Shown here one piece after another: positions 59,201 through 64,000 of a DNA stretch of 64,000 nucleotides (its first letter is position 1; the number at the start of each line of letters is the position of its first letter). A program made the translations under genes and the position numbers. Source of the stretch: Sinohyriopsis cumingii (Eukaryota > Mollusca > Bivalvia > Unionida > Unionidae). The notes below the pieces were generated by a model. It had not been told where the DNA came from. It saw only the letters and a program-made list of their open reading frames with translations, and did not search any database. The stretch covers positions 89,252,182-89,316,181 of the forward strand of contig CM068839.1 of NCBI GenBank assembly GCA_028554795.2. The letters are read 5' to 3'.

Positions 59201-60300
59201 TGCCCTTCGCTCAGACAGGGTTGAGAGGCCAAACATCCTGAGCATTTCGATCCACAATGTTTGTGTTGCTCTCGATTATTATAACCATCATAAGTCACAT
59301 TTCTCACAGTAATATTTGTATCCCAGGAATCCAGTGATAGTGGTAATGGTATCGAAATGGTCATCGTGATGATAGAGGTGAATGTATTTTCCATCCTTAA
59401 AGTCTTTCCCTCGAAACAACAGAGACCCGCGCACTTCTTGAGGGTGCACTTTCAAGGTGTATCGTGGAGCTAGGGCATCTTGCAATTTTTGCATCTCAGG
59501 AATGCCACAGGATGTGTCTTTGGACAGGCATGCTTGTTGTAACAGAAGTTCTGCTTCATTTCGTTGTTTGGCTCGGTTCGATTTTCGAATGTTCTCCCAG
59601 GCTCTTTTCCATTCTACCGTGTCGTTCTTGTCGGCATAGGTTCATCCCACCACGATGGCTCGGGCTAAACACATGTGGTCTTGAAAATTGTTAATTTGGA
59701 CAAGACTTGTTTTGGTAATGCGAAGGTTGTTGACCAATAAGGTCTTTCTGCATTGTCCGGTCCCTTGAGGAGGAGAGACGTGGGTCATGTCCAGTGTGGC
59801 TTTTCCATCGGTGATGTCAAACTGGTCATTAGATTGTTGCACGTGTTGAATCTTGTCCATGACTTTGGAAGTGGTCAATTCTGCAGGGCTGCTAAACTCG
59901 ATCCAAACAGGGGATTTCAAGCCGTCATGTTGTATGGAAAGTCTCAAGCGATCATCTTCTTTGGGTTGACATTGTCGCTTGAGTGTGGTGAGCAAAGAAT
60001 CCCACATCTCGGTGATGAACCCTTTTGCTTTCTCTAACAGTACTTCAGACTTGAAATCTTTAAACTTCACTGTGTATTTGTAAGCCGTAGTTCTAAATTT
60101 TCTAGAGGGACGCTTTTCCGTCTCTCGAATGTCATAGTACTTTTCAGGGTTGACTAAGGGTGGTAAACTTTGTTTAGAGGGTTTGGATTCTGGTTCACTC
60201 ATGTCCTCTTCAAAATCACTGGCATGAATTTGTGCCAAGACTTCAGCCCTAGTACGAGGCGATAGATCACGTTTCTGCCTCTTACTTTCTTCTTCTTTCT
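56281..60300 (-). pseudogene. Protein-primed DNA polymerase B, adinto/Polinton-like, fragmented
   Basis: Read right to left. N-terminal region 60300-59640: unrecognised, with a KRQKR basic patch and no clear ATG. Then Cys/His-rich fingers 59290-58990 (CSGCLASQPC, CPACL, CPMCGQGLC). Exo I FFDFECMQE near 58920-58890. Exo II AHNFSGYDGQF near 58640-58605. Exo III YRRSDMDIL near 58260-58225. Motif A LDVCSLYPYV near 57585-57550. Motif B LNCLWGKM near 57005-56980. Motif C YFDMDSCIYI near 56730-56695. At least five frame breaks or stops. Gene length and order match full polymerases of adintovirus/Maverick elements. It is distinct from the copy B polymerase, with canonical D-x-D in motif C. Confidence 0.85.
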
Positions 60301-60390
60301 TCTCAAATGAATTGGATCATTTCATCTCGATAGCAAAAAGTCAAATGACTAAAGTTTAAACACCATGGATTAATTTATAGTCATAGCAGA

Positions 60391-60458
60391 CCAGCGTATA
60401 TAAAGGGTATGTGTCTTGTCCTTTCACTATTCATTTCACTCTCAAACTGAGCACAACA
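60391..60458 (+). promoter_or_regulatory. TATA promoter of zinc-knuckle gene
   Basis: TATATAAA at 60397-60404, 55-62 bp before the ATG at 60459. Confidence 0.55.
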
Positions 60459-60909
60459 ATGGAAGAGACTACCAAGATTGAACGTTTCATCAGAGCTTTG
60501 CGAGGGGTCATTAGAAAATTCTCTTCAGACCAGCCGAGGGACTACTCTCCTTCCTTTCAAGATAAAAGTCAAGATACTTGCTATATCTGTCAGAAGAAAG
60601 GGCATTGGTCTTCAGAGTGTCCAGACCGTCAAAAAAGAAAAAAAAGGGGTTAGAAGAGACAAAAGTCAAGATACCTGTTATTATTGTCAAGAAAAAGGAC
60701 ATTGGTCACCAGACTGCCCAAAAAAGAAACAAGAGGAGTCAGAAGAAGAGAGGGATTCTTCAGAGGAAGAGGAAGAGGAAGAAAACAGACAGGTGAAGAA
60801 AAAGAAACAGGAGAAGAAAAGAAGGGAAGAAAGTGAGGAGGAAGAGGAGGAAAAGACTATGACGGTGAAGAAATTAAAAAAACAGAGAGTGAACAATGAG
60901 ACAGAATAA
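60459..60909 (+). pseudogene. CCHC zinc-knuckle protein with charged tail (frameshifted)
   Basis: The ATG frame gives a basic N-terminus (KIERFIRALRGVIRKF), then knuckle 1 CYICQKKGHWSSEC (C-x2-C-x4-H-x4-C). It reaches TAG at 60651 after an A-rich run. Knuckle 2, CYYCQEKGHWSPDC, and an acidic/basic tail (EEERDSSEEEEEEEN, KKKKQEKKRREE) follow in the next frame and end at TAA 60907-60909. Either a slip mutation or programmed frameshifting on the A-rich tract. Knuckles bind single-stranded nucleic acid, so a core or nucleocapsid role is possible. The two knuckle segments repeat each other, so they arose by internal duplication. It is followed by AATAAA at about 60969, not by a histone stem-loop. 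Confidence 0.65.
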
Positions 60910-61125
60910 GTCTATGAATTTTTTAAAGTGCTCTGTTGTGAATTGTGAATTGTAAATATTTATAAAAGAATAAATTAATTATAAAAGGTAAGTGTCTTTG
61001 GGTTTTGATTTTAAAATAAGAACCTACACTCACGCACACTCATACACAGACAGGTACTATTGGGTAAAATGTTTTTTTTTAGTTATTGGCAATTGAAAGC
61101 CTATCTCTTTTCGAGAGACGTGGAT

Positions 61126-61141
61126 GGCCCTGAAAAGGGCC
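61126..61141 (-). terminator. Histone-type mRNA 3' stem-loop (minus gene of divergent pair)
   Basis: On minus: CCAAAAAA, GGCCCT-TTTC-AGGGCC, ATCCACGTCT, then CTCGAAAAGAGA. Perfect 6-bp stem, TTTC loop, purine block about 13 nt downstream. Confidence 0.85.
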
Positions 61142-61296
61142 TTTTTTGGTGTAAGGGGTGAGTTTAAACAATCAACTTTAACTGTCTTAAGCCTTTGCCA
61201 TGGCCAAGGCCTACTTCTGGACTGCGTACTGTTGATGATGATTTCGTTGAAATCACTAAGGATGGTGCAGTAGGCGTAGTCACAGGGTTGGAGTGT

Positions 61297-61728
61297 TTAG
61301 CTTGGGAAGGTCGTATTCTCTTCGGCCGTAATAAAGAAGTCTGATACATCTGTTTCAGACTTCTTAACTAAAATGTCTAACAGTACCGTGACCGTTTGAT
61401 TTTGACACCCTTGTTTCTTTGCTGCTGCGTCTTCTTCTTCTTGTTTTTTTCTTACCTCTTCTTCTTGCTGCTGTTGCTGTAGGAGAAAAGCTTGTTCCGC
61501 TTCCTTTTGCTGTTGTATAAATTTCTCCAATTCTTCTTTCTGTCTCTGTCTAAAATTTTCCATGTGCGGTAATGAAGGAGAAGGTGACGAAGGTTCAGGA
61601 ACAAATTCTTGCAAGGTAAAAAAATCCACAAAATCCCAATTCACCTCTTCTGAAAGTAAGTCTGGGTTCCCTTGGGTAGTCTCCACCATCAGTGCACCCA
61701 AACTGATCGTTTTCTGAGTTTCCGTCAT
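61297..61728 (-). CDS. Unknown Gln/Glu-rich coiled-coil protein
   Basis: ATG chosen at 61728 (MTETQKTISLGALMVE) because TATATA lies 49 bp upstream; a longer reading would need a GTG. Central residues are coiled-coil (RQRQKEELEKFIQQQKE, then a Q/E/K tract), preceded by a Pro/Ser segment. Stop at 61297. The frame 61349-61164 continues Arg/Pro-rich sequence after a possible one-base slip and would end 23 nt before the stem-loop. So the original protein was perhaps 190 residues, or the 3' UTR is about 155 nt. No family recognised; a virion core or scaffold role is speculative. Confidence 0.55.
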   Translation of the reverse strand: MTETQKTISLGALMVETTQGNPDLLSEEVNWDFVDFFTLQEFVPEPSSPSPSLPHMENFRQRQKEELEKFIQQQKEAEQAFLLQQQQQEEEVRKKQEEEDAAAKKQGCQNQTVTVLLDILVKKSETDVSDFFITAEENTTFPS

Positions 61729-61948
61729 GTTGAAAAACTGTCGCTTAGATTGACTACGCACAGGCGCTAGCGAATCTATATAGACTATGTGACGTCACAG
61801 ACTGCTCTCTTCGGATTGGACGTGGGCTGACTGAATTTTGTAACGCGTGTTTGGATTGGTCAACAAACTCAATCCGTTTCAATCCTTCCTCCCCCTATAA
61901 ATAAGTACAGTTCACTGCATTCCTTCACCTGTTACTCAGCACCCCAAC
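61729..61948. promoter_or_regulatory. Divergent histone-like promoter
   Basis: TATATA at 61777-61782 (for minus) and TATAAATA at 61896-61903 (for plus), each about 50 bp from its ATG. Between them are a CRE palindrome TGACGTCA (61790-61797) and two inverted CCAAT boxes (ATTGG at 61815-61819 and 61855-61859). Layout resembles the H2A-H2B divergent promoter. Confidence 0.6.
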
Positions 61949-61950
61949 AT

Positions 61951-62199
61951 GTGGACCGATGTACAATCTTCAACGCTTGTGTCTTCGATGATGTTCCGGA
62001 CGGACATATCAATGTATGTCCGATCCAACTGGACAGTTATCCACAGGACAGACACCAGCCTGTGGATGCGAAGAATCTTATGTGGAGCATCAAGGATGCC
62101 TCAAAAGAGTCTTAATCTATGGTCCTGCAGTCAGGCACAGCCTAAGGTCAAGAAGAAGATGTCACAGATGCCCTTTATGTTAAGGGTATATTAACATAA
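61951..62199 (+). pseudogene. Unknown small protein, plus gene of divergent pair (decayed)
   Basis: The ATG at 61949 opens one frame (81 codons), but the neighbouring frame from GTG 61951 looks more protein-like: CTIFNACVFDDVPDGHINV and QPVDAKNLMWSIKDASKE, then stops at 62113 and 62143 and a final TAA at 62197-62199. A one- or two-base change near the start plus two nonsense changes would explain this. Function unknown. The final stop lies 7 nt before a histone-type stem-loop. Confidence 0.45.
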
Positions 62200-62206
62200 A
62201 ACCAAA

Positions 62207-62222
62207 GGCCCTTTTCAGGGCC
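62207..62222 (+). terminator. Histone-type mRNA 3' stem-loop (plus gene of divergent pair)
   Basis: ACCAAA, GGCCCT-TTTC-AGGGCC, ATTCCTATCT, then CTCGAAAAGATC. Best match of the four to the metazoan histone consensus, including the CCAAA flank; purine block at 62235-62242. Confidence 0.9.
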
Positions 62223-62334
62223 ATTCCTATCTCTCGAAAAGATCTTGACTTTCAATTGCCTACCCCTTTTTTTATTTTTTTGTTTAAAAAAATAATAAAA
62301 AAATAGAGACCCCTCCCTGTTTCAATTTTCGCCT

Positions 62335-62620
62335 GTTCCATTTTCATAGACCCATCAGGTCGGGACCTTATTAAAATAGGGTCCCGACCCTGTTCCATTT
62401 CCCCTAGTCCCAAGACAGTCCCACGATTTATTCCCCATGTTCAATTTCCCTTGTCCCTAGAGTGAATAGTTTTTTTTCTTTCTCCCATGTTAAATTCCCC
62501 TTGTCCCTAGAATGGATATTTTTTTTTCTTTCTCCCATGTTAAATTACATAGTCCCCAGAGTGGATATACCCTTTTTAACATGGAAGTTCCCTAGTCCCT
62601 AGACCGTCCCTATTCACTAC
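62335..62620. repeat. Terminal tandem motif zone of right-hand element
   Basis: Units of CCCATGTTAAATTCCCCTTG + TCCCTAGAGTGGATA, three to four copies between 62450 and 62580, flanked by looser ones. Related to 8030-8335. Contains a 10-bp hairpin (GGTCGGGACC at 62358-62367, GGTCCCGACC at 62380-62389). Confidence 0.75.
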
Positions 62621-63439
62621 TACCATTGTCATTACCAGCCTGAAACCAAATTTAATGCCATTTGTATAAATTCATTTCAAATAAATATTATGATATAGTT
62701 GAAGTGTAAAGTCAAGCAAGTATTCTGTTTGCAGATTTTACATTTTAGATATTATAGTAAAGTCATATTTTCTCTTGTTTAGTAAACTTTATTGCAACTG
62801 GTTCCAAAATAGTAAATCTTATTTAATGTTCATTCACCAGAATAGGTATTAATACAATCCCGAATTAACTGTATAGTACTAAAATATACCCTGATCTTGT
62901 GTGAGATTGTAATATACAGAACTATACCTCAAGACAACAATAATATATTGAATTTATATTGTATCAAGACTGTCATGGTTATGAACTCCAACTTTATTCA
63001 GGTTTTTTCATAATAAATGATCATCTTGTGCTATGGTTGAAAAGAAATCAAAGTTCAGTTTAACTCCATTCTCTCCACATTTGTAAGTTGTTAAGAGGCA
63101 TACTCATCCTCAGTGTTATAGTAAAATGTAATCTTATTTGGATCAATCTTGGTGGTGTAATATATGAATGGAGAAAGAATATTATCATCCAGATTAAAAT
63201 ATGTTTTATTCAGACTCTACTAAAATTTTTAGTTGGATATGGGTTACGGAGCCTGATGTGTACGAACAAAGCAATGTGTACCATGACCTTTTTAATTTAA
63301 CATTTTAAACTCCTGCAGAAGAAAGAGATTTTTTAGATCCATTAATCTGTATTAACAAAAACATTTCTTCAGTATGATTTTCAATTACTTAGTATTGACA
63401 AAACTCATATTTTAAAGTTGTTGTTTTTTTGTGTTTGGT
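62621..63439. other. No gene seen
   Basis: AT-rich sequence right of the element. Confidence 0.4.
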
Positions 63440-63616
63440 TTGGCCTTTTATGGTAAACCAACACAAGTAAGTTATTTAGTGCCAAGGCACTTTAAGTATA
63501 GTGCCTTGCCCAAGGACACACCATGGTAGCTAACCCAGGTTGGTCTGATGGTAGAATTTGAACCTACCTTATTTCACAGGTCCAGAAAGCTAACCACTGA
63601 GCCACTACAGCTCCCC
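63440..63616 (-). mobile_element. tRNA-derived SINE (family 3)
   Basis: On minus: TAGTGGCTCAGTGGTTAGC (A box), then a T-arm-like GGTAGGTTCAAATTCTACC, then TGTCCTTGGGCAAGGCACTA, a motif common in marine-animal SINE bodies. Ends poorly defined. Confidence 0.65.
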
Positions 63617-64000
63617 ATCTTATAGTGGAATGCTGGTATACTTTATGATCAAGAAGGATGGGTTGGGGTATGCATGTTGCATCTGAAAAAAGTGATGGAA
63701 TTTTTGTTTACATAATATTTTTGTCATACAATATGAATCATTTTCTATAGATTTAAGATGTATCAGATCAAGTTAAGAAAAATCATATATTCTGTTTCCT
63801 GGGAATGTACTAAAATTCACTGTTATTGTTTGATTTTTTGGTAGTAAGCTTACTTGGTATTTTTTTCTTTTTAACTTGAATACCTAATTTGTTAACATCC
63901 TATTCTAAATCTTCAGAGTTCTGTCTATTAAGTGACAACTGTTGATACATGTAGGGAAGTTTTTGTTTATATCTTTTAATTTTTGTGATTCTGGAAGTTG
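63617..64000. other. No gene seen
   Basis: AT-rich to window end. Confidence 0.4.

Noticed and set aside
60690-60896. Minus-strand Ser/Phe-rich frame
   Set aside because: Shadow of the acidic tail of the zinc-knuckle gene.
4600-62250. Histone genes next to the stem-loops
   Set aside because: No H1, H2A, H2B, H3 or H4 coding sequence is present in any frame near the four stem-loops.

Overview
The window is animal nuclear DNA: AT-rich and intron-dominated, with (TA)n arrays, LINEs with ATT tails, tRNA-derived SINEs, MITEs and one split host gene. The repeat mix (marine-invertebrate SINEs, L2/CR1-like LINE, Penelope, DIRS-like and pogo elements, Polinton/adintovirus-like insertions) suggests a lophotrochozoan, most likely a mollusc. 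That is inference, because no species marker is present.

Left part (1-15.3 kb): two co-oriented, decayed copies of one integrated virus-like element. Copy A (1-3507) is cut by the window edge; copy B runs from about 8991 to 15288. The shared order is [protein-primed-type DNA polymerase B - SF1 helicase - HNH] on plus, then integrase (DDE) and zinc-ribbon phospholipase A2 on minus, then an A32/FtsK-type packaging ATPase on plus. In copy B the polymerase, helicase and HNH parts lie head to tail and look like one former polypeptide. Both copies end in a short inverted repeat around about 230 nt. Copy B was later hit by a hAT-type MITE (8-bp TSD), a tRNA-derived SINE (12-bp TSD) and a snap-back inversion. 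No capsid gene was recognised.

Between the two copies (4.4-8.3 kb) lies a different element: two near-identical inverted arms of about 948 bp, each with the same 198-codon gene, flanking a 1.4-kb minisatellite. The right part (55.8-62.6 kb) holds a related element with a second, distinct PolB in pieces, an adjacent BIR (IAP-like) gene, a CCHC zinc-knuckle gene and a divergent gene pair. The two regions share terminal repeat motifs. Most strikingly, they share 3' ends that look like replication-dependent histone mRNA ends: a 6-bp stem with a TTTC loop, a CCAAA-like 5' flank, and a CGAAAAGA purine block 10-13 nt downstream. Four such sites are seen, each after an open frame, and one pair differs by a base change that keeps the stem. 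None is next to a histone gene. Together with TATA boxes about 50-60 nt upstream of the ATGs, this suggests a mobile element that uses the host's S-phase histone mRNA pathway. This is the main candidate for an undescribed system.

Middle (26.8-44.5 kb, possibly to 48 kb): plus-strand exons of the host gene SLC49A4 (DIRC2-like MFS transporter), phase-consistent over four exons, with the 3' exons missing or beyond the window. Its N-terminal exon carries an acidic dileucine motif and has a tandemly duplicated, differently phased partner. The introns hold a full-length but dead pogo/Tigger-type transposon (29690-32974), DIRS-like remnants (34-37 kb), satellites and microsatellites. A CR1/L2-like LINE (18.4-20.3 kb, second copy 54.4-55.3 kb), a Penelope fragment (15.3-15.8 kb) and several SINEs complete the inventory. 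The rest is intergenic or intronic sequence in which I see no gene.
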